NCBI RefSeq assembly: GCF_002161215.1
Contig: NZ_NFMB01000004.1
Location: 248,001 to 312,000, forward strand
Direction: 5' to 3'
DNA length: 64,000 bases
Origin: Flavonifractor sp. An10
GTDB lineage: Bacteria; Bacillota; Clostridia; Oscillospirales; Oscillospiraceae
Shown here: positions 45,618-53,827 of the stretch, piece by piece
Layout of the letters: every line of letters begins with the position of its first letter
Numbering within the stretch: the first letter of the stretch is position 1
Made by a program: the position numbers and the translations under genes
The notes under the pieces: model-generated
What the model was told of the DNA's origin: nothing
The model's database searches: none
The model's input: the letters and a program-made list of their open reading frames with translations, nothing else

Positions 45618-46034
45618 ATGGCAACATACACAGCAAACTATCAGCTGCACCAGTGGGTGCCGGAGGACAATTTCCTGCGGACGGACTTCAACACAGACTT
45701 TCAGAAGATTGACGCGGCCCTGGCGGGACTAAAAGCGCTGGCGGACGGGAAGGCGGGGACGGCGGCCCTGGAGGCGGTGCGGCAACTGGCGCAGGGCCGG
45801 GCACGGGCGGTCGTGGGCGGTTACACCGGGGATAACACCACTACCAGAGAGTTTAACGTGGGCGGGACGCCGCTGGGCGTGTTTCTCCTGACGCCCTATA
45901 ACGGCTATTTCACCCTGTTCACCGGCGGAACCGTCAACCAGCTAACCATCACCACCAATGGCTTCCGGGTCGATTCCGGCAGTCTGGCCCTCAATATGGG
46001 GGGCCGGCTCTACACCTATCTCGCGCTGGTATAA
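45618..46034 (+). CDS. Short protein with phage-tail-fibre-like N-terminus (copy A)
   Basis: 138 residues, no family named with certainty. The N-terminal MATYTANYQLHQW and DNFLRTDFNTDFQKIDAAL have the N-x-NF-x-KID pattern of phage tail-fibre collars. The middle is Ala-rich (DGKAGTAALEAVRQLAQG), and the C-terminal ~75 residues look like a beta-sandwich (FLLTPYNGYFTLFTGGTVNQLTITTNGFRV). No signal peptide or TM. It is convergent with the giant SLH gene and shares its terminator; copy B at 53353 has the same context. It may be a domesticated phage adhesin or a surface-associated protein. Confidence 0.8.
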   Translation: MATYTANYQLHQWVPEDNFLRTDFNTDFQKIDAALAGLKALADGKAGTAALEAVRQLAQGRARAVVGGYTGDNTTTREFNVGGTPLGVFLLTPYNGYFTLFTGGTVNQLTITTNGFRVDSGSLALNMGGRLYTYLALV

Positions 46035-46074
46035 AAAGAGAGGATCCCGGGCTTTCGCCCGGGATCCTCTCTTT
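46035..46074. terminator. Bidirectional terminator between copy A and SLH gene 1
   Basis: Perfect 18-bp stem (AAAGAGAGGATCCCGGGC and complement) with TTTC loop and flanking A/T runs; serves both convergent genes. Confidence 0.92.
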
Positions 46075-46106
46075 AGTTCAACGCTAGATTACCTTGTAAC
46101 CAGGTG

Positions 46107-49100
46107 TTAGGCGTTGGGACCCAGAGTCATAGTGAAGGTGCCGCTGATGGTATCGGTCTTCTCACCATTCACCAGGCTGACGGTGACGCTAACCTCCACA
46201 GGACCGGTCTCGTTGGCGTTCCAGCTGCCGGGGATTGTGGCGTTGGTCACGGTAATCCTGGTTCCCCAGAATCCCTCAGAATCCAGCTTCGTCTGGATGT
46301 CCTGAACCAGGTTGGCGGATGCGCTCCAGTTAGCGCCAGTATGGATGGACATATTGCGCAGAGCAGTCTCGACCGCAGTCTTGTCCAGGCTCAGCATCTC
46401 AGCCGCGTCAATCTGACGGAAGGTCACAGTGACGGTCTGGTCATAGGCCGTGCTGCCGGCCGGAGCGTTCTTGCCCGCGAAGGTCACGGTGAACCGGCTG
46501 GTATCCTTGGTGACCTTGTAGGCGTAGTTGCCATCGGACAGCTCGGTATCCGTAGTGTCGTTCCCATCCACCACGCTCAGGTAGGCGATAGCCTCGTCAC
46601 GGTCAGCAGGCAGGCTCCCCACCAGAACCTCGTAGCTGCTTCCATTCGTGCTGGTGCTGCTGATGGTAGCGTTATTCTTGTGGGCATCGGACACCACCAG
46701 CTGAACATTGGCGCGCACGGGAGTCAGGACGCCCGCAACAGAAATCGCAATGTCGCCGGTCACACGAGCGGCGGGGATTCTGTAGGTGTTGTTGCCCAGA
46801 TTCTCAGCAGTCTGCGGCTGAGTAGTGGTGACCGTATCGCCGGTGCCCGTAGTAGTAACAGTGTAGGTCACGGCGTCGGGGGACACGGTGTAGCCACTAT
46901 TGGGCGTCACGGTGAAGGTCACGTCGGTGAGAGCCGGGACACTGCCGTTGTTTGTCACGCCACTGACGGTCGCGCCGGTGGCGCTGACAGTGACAGAATA
47001 GGCGTCACGGACAATCACGGTGATCTGGTAGGTCTGAACAGAGCCGTCGGGCCCGGCGACGTCGATGCGGATGACGTCGTTGGTTGCAGTGCTAAAGTTA
47101 CCGGTGCTGGGCATGGTCCGGTTGTTCAGCATCACGGTCACAGGATAGGCAGTCGCGTCAGCGGACAGGGTGTAGGTCACGGTTCTGTCAGTAATCCCAG
47201 TGTTGCTGTTCATCAGGACAACGCTTCCGGTCCTAGCGGTATGGTTCATGGTCACGGCCACGCCGTTCACTTTCACGCCGCTCAGCCAGTTGCTGGAGGG
47301 GGCGGGCACGTTGGTGCCGCCGCCGACGATGATCAGGCCGCTCGTGTTACCGGACAGGTTGGCGGGCGTGCTGGTCACGGTCAGGCTGCTACCGGTACCC
47401 ATGACCACGCTGGGAGCCACGATGGTGCCGGGGATGCTCACGTCGCCGTTGATGGTCACAGTGCCGGTGGACACCATGTTGTGGGTCACGCCGTTGGGCT
47501 GGCTGATGACGCCGTTGGTACCCACGGTGACGTTGCCAATCGGGCTGGCGGTGGTGCCGACGGAGGCGCTGCGGGTCAGGGTCAGAGTGCCGTTGTTGAC
47601 AATCAGGTGACCGGTGTAACCCGCGCCGGAAGCGATGTTGCCGTTGACGGTGGCGCTGCCGGCGCTGGTGCCGCCGATGGTCAGGGTGCCGCCGTACACG
47701 GAGATGTTGCCCAGGGCAATCAGGGTACGGGTGCTGTTGACCACGCCGCTACGGATATAGTAGTGGTTGGCCTCAATGTGGCCGTTGACGGTCAGGTCAC
47801 GGACCTCCACGTCGCCGGTGACATACAGGCCGCTGGCGGAGTCGACGGTCAGGTCATAGAAGCGGTGGTTGACATCGCCGGCAACATCGGAGTTGGTGGT
47901 GTTGCCAATGACGTCGCCAGCCACACCGATCCGAGAGGCGGTGCTGGTGGTCTCGCTCAGGAGCAGATCGCCGCCGACCTGGGTGGAGACAGTGATCCGG
48001 CTGTTGTTGGTGCCGTCAGTGGCGCCGTTGTTGTTCACCAGGTAGTCGCCACGGACACGCATGGTGCCGCCGCCGGCCACAGAGTAGCCGTGCTCGTCCA
48101 GATTGCCCTCAACCTGAACAATCAGGCCGTCGGGGATGTACAGGGTGCCCTGCAGCTCCAGGTTGCCGATCACGCGGACGTTCTGGTTGTTGGACAGAGC
48201 CTCCTGGATCTGGTACTGGCCCCAGGTGCTGTTGTAAGCGTACACAGTCTGGAAGCCGTCGGTGTTCCAGTTGAAGTTGAAGCCGCTGCCGATGGTCTGG
48301 TCATCGTCCAGATCCCAGATCCAGGCGGTGCGCACCTGGCCCTCAGAGACAACCACAGCGGTGTTGACGTAGTTGTTCTGCAGGAAGCGGCCGGTGGTAA
48401 CCTCGTCGTCGGCGTTGTCAGCCTCGGTCACGTCCCACACGGCGGCGCTGCTGGGCAGAGCCAGGTAGTTGCCGTCGTTCAGGTCGATGGTGCCCTCGAT
48501 CAGCAGATCGGCGGTACCCCAGTCATTACCCATGACGCCGATGTCATAGGTGCCGTCGGCGTTCTCACTGTAGGTCCAGGCCTTCATGAAGTGGTTGGGG
48601 TTCTCCTCGTTGAAGGAGCCCTCATCATCGACGGTGATGGCCTCGACGGTGCCGTCCTCGAACACCACGTTCAGCTCCAGCAGATCCTTGCCAACAGCGT
48701 TGGCGGACAGGACCAGCATATAGTCGGCGGCGATGGTGTTGGGCTCAGCCTCGAACAGGATCACGTCGGCCAGGTTGGAGGCCTTGTAGGTACGGTTGGT
48801 GGTCTTATCCAGCACGGGGTAGACCTGAACGTCGGTGCCGTTCTCCACGTCAGACATCACGTCCCAGCCAGTGGCAACGCCGTACTCGCCGCTGTCAACC
48901 GCGCCGTCGTTGTCCTTATCCAGCCAGTAGAACGCCACGGTGTTCATATCGACCGCGTAGTTCTTGGTCACATTCTGGCGCAGGTACATATCCTCGGTAT
49001 CGTCCAGAGCGGAGCCGGAGACAGTCAGACGGCCATAGCCATTGTCGTAGCCGTTGGGCGCCACATACTGCAGGTTGCTGTGGTTGTTGGGATTGCCGTC

Positions 49101-51236
49101 CAGGTAGATCACGTAGCCGTTGTCAGCCACGCCAGCGGTGGTGGCAGTGTTGACATTGTCGGCGATCTCCAGAGAGGCGGTGTCGGCCACCAGGTTGTTG
49201 CCCTGGAGCACGCGCTCGATGGTCAGCTCGTCGCCAGCCTCGTTCAGGCTGTACTCGATCACGGAACCGGCAGCGTTGCCAGTGCTATAGGCACCAGGCA
49301 CACGATTGCCGTCCACGTCCTGCACCACATCGCGGGAGCCCAGGTAGTACTCCAGCTTACTGTCGCTGGCAGTGCCGGAGCTGGGGGCGGTGAAGGTGCG
49401 GGTACGAATCTGAATGATGTCGTTGAAAGCATCGGCAGAATCGTCCCAGTTGATATCATAGGTGTTCTCGGTACCGTCGGCCATCAGGATCTTCACCTGG
49501 CCGCCGCGGCGCAGAGCGTTCTGGGTCCAGGCGGAATCCAGCACCAGGGCGTAGTTGGTCACGATCTCCTCGGCGGGACGGAAAGCGACTACATAGCCGT
49601 TGGAATCCAGGATGAAGTCATAGGTGGTGTCGAAGCCCACCGCAGTCCGGGCCTCATCAATGATAAAGCGGGTCACATCCACGTCCACCAGGGAGGCGGC
49701 GTCCAGGATGTAGGACTGGTAGTACTGGGTGTCGTTGACGGTGATGTACAGCTCGTTGTCACGGTCACGGTCAATCCGGGCCATGGTGCCGGTGACAATC
49801 TCGGGGGCGGACAGATAGGTCCGGCCGCCGTACTGGACATAGAGAACCAGCTCCTCGGCCTCGAAGGCGACGTTCTCGTCAGCGACCACGTTGGCCATGT
49901 CCACGGTCAGGGTGGAGTGGCTGCCGTCCAGGTCGTCGCGGGAGTCGCGGTCGGGGCTGTAGAAGGAGACGGTCTCGTTGCGCTCGTTGTAACGGCTGAT
50001 CTCGGACAGAGTCTCCTGCAGGTACAGCACGTACTCGGCGATGCCGTCATCGTTGTTGTCGATGACCTCGACCTCAATGCCGTTCAGGTTGAAGTCATCG
50101 CCCGGGGTCTCGGTGTGATAATACTCGTTGATCCAGTCGATGGCGGCGTCCTCGCTGTTGAAGTAGCCGTAGTTGACGTAGTACTCGGTGTCCTCGTCAA
50201 CGGTCACGCCGGTGCCGTCCAGATAGTCGGCCACGGTGCCCTGGTTCTCCACGGTGCCGTTGATCACGTTCATGTTATCGTTGGAGGCGATGCCCAGCAC
50301 CTTGGAGTTGGCCAGGATGGTGGTCTTCTCCACGTACAGGGTCACGGCCTTGCCGATCAGATCCACGGAGGTGGAGTAGTTGAAGGTGACAGGCTCGGTC
50401 TCGCGGACGCCCTCGTCCACCACGGTGTTGGCGGTGGTGGAGTCGTACCACACCACGTTCTCCAGGGTGGTGCGGCCCTCGCGCAGGGCGGCGGCGGAGT
50501 TGGTCTCCTGCAGCTGGGCCCACTCGTTGGCGGCCACAACGCCCTCCACGCGGATCACGCCGAACACGGAGCTCAGGATGGTCCGGTGGTCGTCGTAGGA
50601 GATGGCGTAGCCGTTGCGGTACTCCTGGATCAGCTCCACGTCCAGGGCGTTGTAGATGAGCAGAGCCGCGTCGTCGCGGTTCAGGGGCTCGCTCACGTCC
50701 TTGGTGAAGTTGCGGAAGATGCCCAGGTTCTGCGCCAGGGCGGCGGTGTTCAGCGCCCAGTCGTTGCCCACCAGGCCCTCGATGCTGGCGTCATAGCCCA
50801 GGGCGGTCAGCAGCATCTTGGCGGCCTCCACGCCGGTCACATTGGCGCTGGGGTCGAAGGTGTTGTTGCCGCGGCCGGCGATGATGCCCAGGGTATAGCA
50901 GTAGTTGATATACCCGCGGGCCCAGTTGGCCGCGATGTCGGTGAGGCCGCTGTTGACATTCTGATACAGAGTGTCGCAGTCCTCGTTGTTGGTCAGGGCG
51001 ACAGAAATCATCTTCGCCATCTGAGCGCGGTCCACGTTGCCGGTGGGGTTGTAGGTGCCTTGGTCGGTACCTTCAATGATCCCCAGAGTGGTCAGCATGG
51101 AAACCGCATCCTTGTTCACGATTTCGTCCCGGTCGGGGAAATCGTTGTAGCTCACAGCGCCGGCCCCGACAACCATCATGCCGATCAGCATGGCGGCAGC
51201 CAGAATCAGGCTGAGAGCCCGTTTGAGGTTTCTCAT
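46107..51236 (-). CDS. Giant S-layer protein with SLH domains and beta-helix (SLH 1)
   Basis: 1,709 residues. The signal peptide MRNLKRALSLILAAAMLIGM ends near VGAGAVS. Three SLH repeats follow (about 28-85, 95-150 and 158-215; for example ANWARGYINYCYTLGIIAGR and NTFDPSANVTGVEAAKMLL), which bind pyruvylated wall polymer. A long Asp-rich middle domain is not recognised. From about residue 1050 a passenger-like beta-helix has repeated strands (TVNGHIEANHYYIRSGVV, NSTRTLIALGNISVYGG, TLTIGGTSAGSATVNGN), then Ig-like/cadherin-like C-terminal domains. AAGGAGGAAGATCCG precedes the start. Likely a main S-layer component or giant surface adhesin. The first ~177 codons are DNA-identical to those of SLH 2. 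Confidence 0.92.
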   Translation of the reverse strand: MRNLKRALSLILAAAMLIGMMVVGAGAVSYNDFPDRDEIVNKDAVSMLTTLGIIEGTDQGTYNPTGNVDRAQMAKMISVALTNNEDCDTLYQNVNSGLTDIAANWARGYINYCYTLGIIAGRGNNTFDPSANVTGVEAAKMLLTALGYDASIEGLVGNDWALNTAALAQNLGIFRNFTKDVSEPLNRDDAALLIYNALDVELIQEYRNGYAISYDDHRTILSSVFGVIRVEGVVAANEWAQLQETNSAAALREGRTTLENVVWYDSTTANTVVDEGVRETEPVTFNYSTSVDLIGKAVTLYVEKTTILANSKVLGIASNDNMNVINGTVENQGTVADYLDGTGVTVDEDTEYYVNYGYFNSEDAAIDWINEYYHTETPGDDFNLNGIEVEVIDNNDDGIAEYVLYLQETLSEISRYNERNETVSFYSPDRDSRDDLDGSHSTLTVDMANVVADENVAFEAEELVLYVQYGGRTYLSAPEIVTGTMARIDRDRDNELYITVNDTQYYQSYILDAASLVDVDVTRFIIDEARTAVGFDTTYDFILDSNGYVVAFRPAEEIVTNYALVLDSAWTQNALRRGGQVKILMADGTENTYDINWDDSADAFNDIIQIRTRTFTAPSSGTASDSKLEYYLGSRDVVQDVDGNRVPGAYSTGNAAGSVIEYSLNEAGDELTIERVLQGNNLVADTASLEIADNVNTATTAGVADNGYVIYLDGNPNNHSNLQYVAPNGYDNGYGRLTVSGSALDDTEDMYLRQNVTKNYAVDMNTVAFYWLDKDNDGAVDSGEYGVATGWDVMSDVENGTDVQVYPVLDKTTNRTYKASNLADVILFEAEPNTIAADYMLVLSANAVGKDLLELNVVFEDGTVEAITVDDEGSFNEENPNHFMKAWTYSENADGTYDIGVMGNDWGTADLLIEGTIDLNDGNYLALPSSAAVWDVTEADNADDEVTTGRFLQNNYVNTAVVVSEGQVRTAWIWDLDDDQTIGSGFNFNWNTDGFQTVYAYNSTWGQYQIQEALSNNQNVRVIGNLELQGTLYIPDGLIVQVEGNLDEHGYSVAGGGTMRVRGDYLVNNNGATDGTNNSRITVSTQVGGDLLLSETTSTASRIGVAGDVIGNTTNSDVAGDVNHRFYDLTVDSASGLYVTGDVEVRDLTVNGHIEANHYYIRSGVVNSTRTLIALGNISVYGGTLTIGGTSAGSATVNGNIASGAGYTGHLIVNNGTLTLTRSASVGTTASPIGNVTVGTNGVISQPNGVTHNMVSTGTVTINGDVSIPGTIVAPSVVMGTGSSLTVTSTPANLSGNTSGLIIVGGGTNVPAPSSNWLSGVKVNGVAVTMNHTARTGSVVLMNSNTGITDRTVTYTLSADATAYPVTVMLNNRTMPSTGNFSTATNDVIRIDVAGPDGSVQTYQITVIVRDAYSVTVSATGATVSGVTNNGSVPALTDVTFTVTPNSGYTVSPDAVTYTVTTTGTGDTVTTTQPQTAENLGNNTYRIPAARVTGDIAISVAGVLTPVRANVQLVVSDAHKNNATISSTSTNGSSYEVLVGSLPADRDEAIAYLSVVDGNDTTDTELSDGNYAYKVTKDTSRFTVTFAGKNAPAGSTAYDQTVTVTFRQIDAAEMLSLDKTAVETALRNMSIHTGANWSASANLVQDIQTKLDSEGFWGTRITVTNATIPGSWNANETGPVEVSVTVSLVNGEKTDTISGTFTMTLGPNA

Positions 51237-51256
51237 TCGGATCTTCCTCCTTCTAA
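50707..51256 (-). repeat. 550-bp perfect repeat, SLH 1 copy
   Basis: Identical base for base to 58389-58938. It covers the ribosome site, signal peptide and about 177 codons (most of the SLH region). Identity stops abruptly on both sides, at 50706 inside the third SLH repeat and at 51257 in the leader. Confidence 0.9.
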
Positions 51257-51418
51257 GATTTAGCCCGTGAAGGAGAAGGGGAAACCTCCTCTTTTTCTGA
51301 TGGCCACAGCCACTATAAAGACGGCAAAAAATCTACTTTTATCAGTTCTTGACGCTCTATGTCGAAGCTGACAAAATGGAAGATGTTTCTACTGCTCTAA
51401 GAAAAGAAGGAGGCTATT

Positions 51419-52558
51419 ATGTCAAGAAAAAGAATTGAAAAAAACCTTGCGTACGATGATGAAAAAAGACTGTATTATGCGTATTTTGACTATGGAAAGG
51501 ATGAAAGCGGTGCCCGAGTCCGGCGTACGCAGACCTTTGAGGAAAGAGATCGAGCCAAGGAGGCGCTATATCGTTTTGAGGTTGAGCATCTCCAGTATCG
51601 CCGTACAACACCGACACAAATGACGGTAAAGGACTGGCTTACCTACTGGCTTGATGAGGTCATACAGCCTAACCGTGAGCGGACAACCTACTACTGCTAT
51701 CAGAGCATCATCAAGAACCATCTGATCCCGGAACTGGGGTCAGTCCGGCTGCAGCAACTGACCCCCAAGCAGATTCAGTCCTACTACACAAAGATGATGC
51801 GGAGTAAGTCGCTCAGCCCCAACACTGTCCATAAGCACCACATCCTGCTACACACTGCGCTACAGACCGCTTTTCGACAGAATCTGCTGACCGAAAATCC
51901 GGTTGACCGGGTGGAGGCACCTCATCTGCAGGCGCCAAAGCAGCTCTACTATAATCCGCAGCAGCTTCGAAAGCTTTTCCAGCTTGTAGAGGGGAGCTGG
52001 CTAGAGGTAGTTGTCAAGCTGGCGGGCTACCTTGGCCTTCGTAGGAGTGAAATCTGCGGCTTGAAATGGAAGCATATTGATTTTTCCGAAAACGTCATAC
52101 AGATCCGGTTTGTCCGTACAACGGCCGGCGGCCAGGTCGTGGAAAAGGAGCCCAAGACCCCCCATTCAGTCCGCACCCTGTCTATTGCTGGCCTGGACGA
52201 TCTTGTCCAGACCCTACTCAAGCAGAAAAGAAGCCAACAGATGCTGGCCCTGTCTTCTGGTGGGTTTAAGGACAGCGGATACGTCATAACTCGGGAGGAC
52301 GGTCTCCCACGGCATCCAAACCAGGTCACCCAAGCTTTTCATATCATGGTTCAGGAGTGTGGGCTACCGCCAATCACAATTCACGGGTTGCGGCATACTT
52401 TTGCCAGCGTGGCAAATTTCGCCAAAATCCCTCTGCTTGATATTGGAAAGGCGCTGGGCCACAAGGATGTGTCGATCACAGGGCGCATCTATACCCATCT
52501 ATTTGACCAGACCCACCAGGAGGTGGTCAGCGCTGTGGCCGCCCAAATCAAAGTATGA
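51419..52558 (+). CDS. Tyrosine recombinase (phage/ICE-type integrase)
   Basis: 379 residues. The N-terminal arm-binding domain (about 8-60, YAYFDYGKDESGARVRRTQTF) and core-binding domain (66-165) precede a complete catalytic domain: R208 (YLGLRRSEICGLKW), K near 247, H322-x2-R325 (HGLRHTFAS), H348 (LGHKD) and nucleophile Y358 (RIYTHLF). It is predicted active. It lies between the two SLH genes, divergent from SLH 1 by 182 bp and 93 bp upstream of a repressor-like gene. Confidence 0.95.
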   Translation: MSRKRIEKNLAYDDEKRLYYAYFDYGKDESGARVRRTQTFEERDRAKEALYRFEVEHLQYRRTTPTQMTVKDWLTYWLDEVIQPNRERTTYYCYQSIIKNHLIPELGSVRLQQLTPKQIQSYYTKMMRSKSLSPNTVHKHHILLHTALQTAFRQNLLTENPVDRVEAPHLQAPKQLYYNPQQLRKLFQLVEGSWLEVVVKLAGYLGLRRSEICGLKWKHIDFSENVIQIRFVRTTAGGQVVEKEPKTPHSVRTLSIAGLDDLVQTLLKQKRSQQMLALSSGGFKDSGYVITREDGLPRHPNQVTQAFHIMVQECGLPPITIHGLRHTFASVANFAKIPLLDIGKALGHKDVSITGRIYTHLFDQTHQEVVSAVAAQIKV

Positions 52559-52651
52559 TGGGCGGAAAGGTGGGTGCGAAAAATGTAAATTACATAAAAA
52601 CAAGTTGTAGGACGTTGGATCTTATGCTATTCTTGTAAAGAGGTGGTTGTC

Positions 52652-53218
52652 ATGACGACAGGTGAGAGAATTAGGGTCAGGCGAAAGGAACTCCGCCTCC
52701 CGCCGCGGGTGATGGCAGCGGCCGCGAACATAAGCTTGGCAACGGTCTATCGGTATGAAAATGGGCAGATCGGGAAACTCCCGGTGTCCGTTCTACTGTC
52801 GTTTGCCAAGGTACTTCAAACCTCGCCGAACGATCTGCTGGGCTGGCCGGAAGAGGGAAATGGTGAGCCTGCCTACCTGAGAAACAAAAAGTTTATGAGA
52901 ATAGGAACTGCCGGTACGCAGCCCCCGGCGGTGGAATTTGAATATCAATGTGTGGGCAATGACCTGTCGGCTTCCAGGATTCTGGATGGGGACACCGTAT
53001 TAATCCGGCGGCAACCCACTGTGGAAAATGGACAGATTGCGCTTGTCCGCCTTGGCGAGGAGCGGGTGCTGAAACGGATCTATCAGGGGGAAGACTATGT
53101 GGAGCTCCGGTCAGAGAATCCCGCCGTCCCGCCGGTGGTTTTGCGTGGGGGGGAGCTCACCCAGTCGAACTATGAGGTGATTGGCTTGGCGGTTGCCTTC
53201 TGCAGCGCTATCCGATAG
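52652..53218 (+). CDS. Xre/S24-type (CI-like) regulator with a substituted peptidase Ser
   Basis: 188 residues from the ATG at 52652, with GAGGTG 8 bases upstream. The N-terminal Xre helix-turn-helix (AAAANISLATVYRYENGQIGKLP) is followed by an S24/LexA-type C-terminal domain (ILDGDTVLIRRQPTVENGQIALVRLGEERVLKRIY). At the usual G-D-S-M position it reads NDLSAS, so the catalytic Ser seems replaced by Leu (or shifted by one); the Lys region remains. Self-cleavage is therefore doubtful. Together with the integrase it looks like the residue of a phage or integrative element. Confidence 0.85.
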   Translation: MTTGERIRVRRKELRLPPRVMAAAANISLATVYRYENGQIGKLPVSVLLSFAKVLQTSPNDLLGWPEEGNGEPAYLRNKKFMRIGTAGTQPPAVEFEYQCVGNDLSASRILDGDTVLIRRQPTVENGQIALVRLGEERVLKRIYQGEDYVELRSENPAVPPVVLRGGELTQSNYEVIGLAVAFCSAIR

Positions 53219-53315
53219 CATCTGGCCGACGGCAATCTCCATGCAGCAGGCTGGCCATATATGGAAAAACGCGGGCGCCCTTTCAGTAAGGTGGCCGCAT
53301 TTTTCCATACCCAAA

Positions 53316-53347
53316 ATCCCTCCCCGCCGGTACGGCCGAGGAGGGAT
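53316..53347 (+). promoter_or_regulatory. Leader hairpin covering the ribosome site of copy B
   Basis: ATCCCTCC at 53316 pairs with GGAGGGAT at 53340, and the inner GCC pairs with GGC. It hides the Shine-Dalgarno 6 bases before the ATG at 53353. Same geometry as at 45581-45612, but with different loop sequence. Confidence 0.65.
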
Positions 53348-53352
53348 GCCAA

Positions 53353-53769
53353 ATGGCAACATACACAGCAAACTATCAGCTCCACCAGTGGGTAGCGGAG
53401 GACCAGTTCCGGCGCACGGACTTCAACACCGACTTCCAGAAGATTGACGCCGCCCTGGCGGGGCTGAAAACCCTGGTGGACGGGAAGGCGGGGACAGCGG
53501 CCCTGGAGGCGGTACGCGCTCTGGCGGAGGGGCGCACCCGGGCCATCCTGGGCGGCTATGTAGGGGATGGGAACAGCCCCCGGGAGATCAACGTGGGCGC
53601 CGTCCCGGAGGGGGTATTCCTGATCACCCCCACAGCCGGGTATTTTTCCCTGTTCACCGGCGGAACCGTCAACCAGCTGACGGTTACCAGCACGGGCTTC
53701 CGGGTCGAGCCGGGCGACCTGCTGCTCAACGGAGGCGGCCTGTACTATACCTACCTGATTCTGATTTAG
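53353..53769 (+). CDS. Short protein with phage-tail-fibre-like N-terminus (copy B)
   Basis: 138 residues, homologous over its full length to copy A at 45618. The N-terminus is nearly identical (MATYTANYQLHQW, RTDFNTDFQKIDAALAGLK); the C-terminal domain differs more (EINVGAVPEGVFLITPTAGYF, VTSTGFRVEPGDLLLNGGGL). It is convergent with SLH 2 and shares its terminator, exactly as copy A does with SLH 1. Faster change in the C-terminal part suggests that part contacts something variable. Confidence 0.8.
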   Translation: MATYTANYQLHQWVAEDQFRRTDFNTDFQKIDAALAGLKTLVDGKAGTAALEAVRALAEGRTRAILGGYVGDGNSPREINVGAVPEGVFLITPTAGYFSLFTGGTVNQLTVTSTGFRVEPGDLLLNGGGLYYTYLILI

Positions 53770-53777
53770 CAGAAAGT

Positions 53778-53814
53778 AAAAAAGTTCCCGGGCATAAGCC
53801 CGGGAACTTTTTTT
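53778..53814. terminator. Bidirectional terminator between copy B and SLH gene 2
   Basis: Perfect stem AAAAAGTTCCCGGGC around ATAA with A- and T-runs on the outside. The sequence is not related to the terminator at 46035, although the position is the same. Confidence 0.92.
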
Positions 53815-53827
53815 GTGGTTTGGTCGC

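Noticed and set aside
46104-51263. A 1,719-codon open frame on the plus strand opposite SLH 1, with Gly/His/Val-rich repeats
   Set aside because: It mirrors the SLH gene in the antisense frame, as expected from GC-rich codon bias with few stop complements. No ribosome site or recognisable domain; the minus strand has signal peptide, SLH repeats and a good ribosome site.
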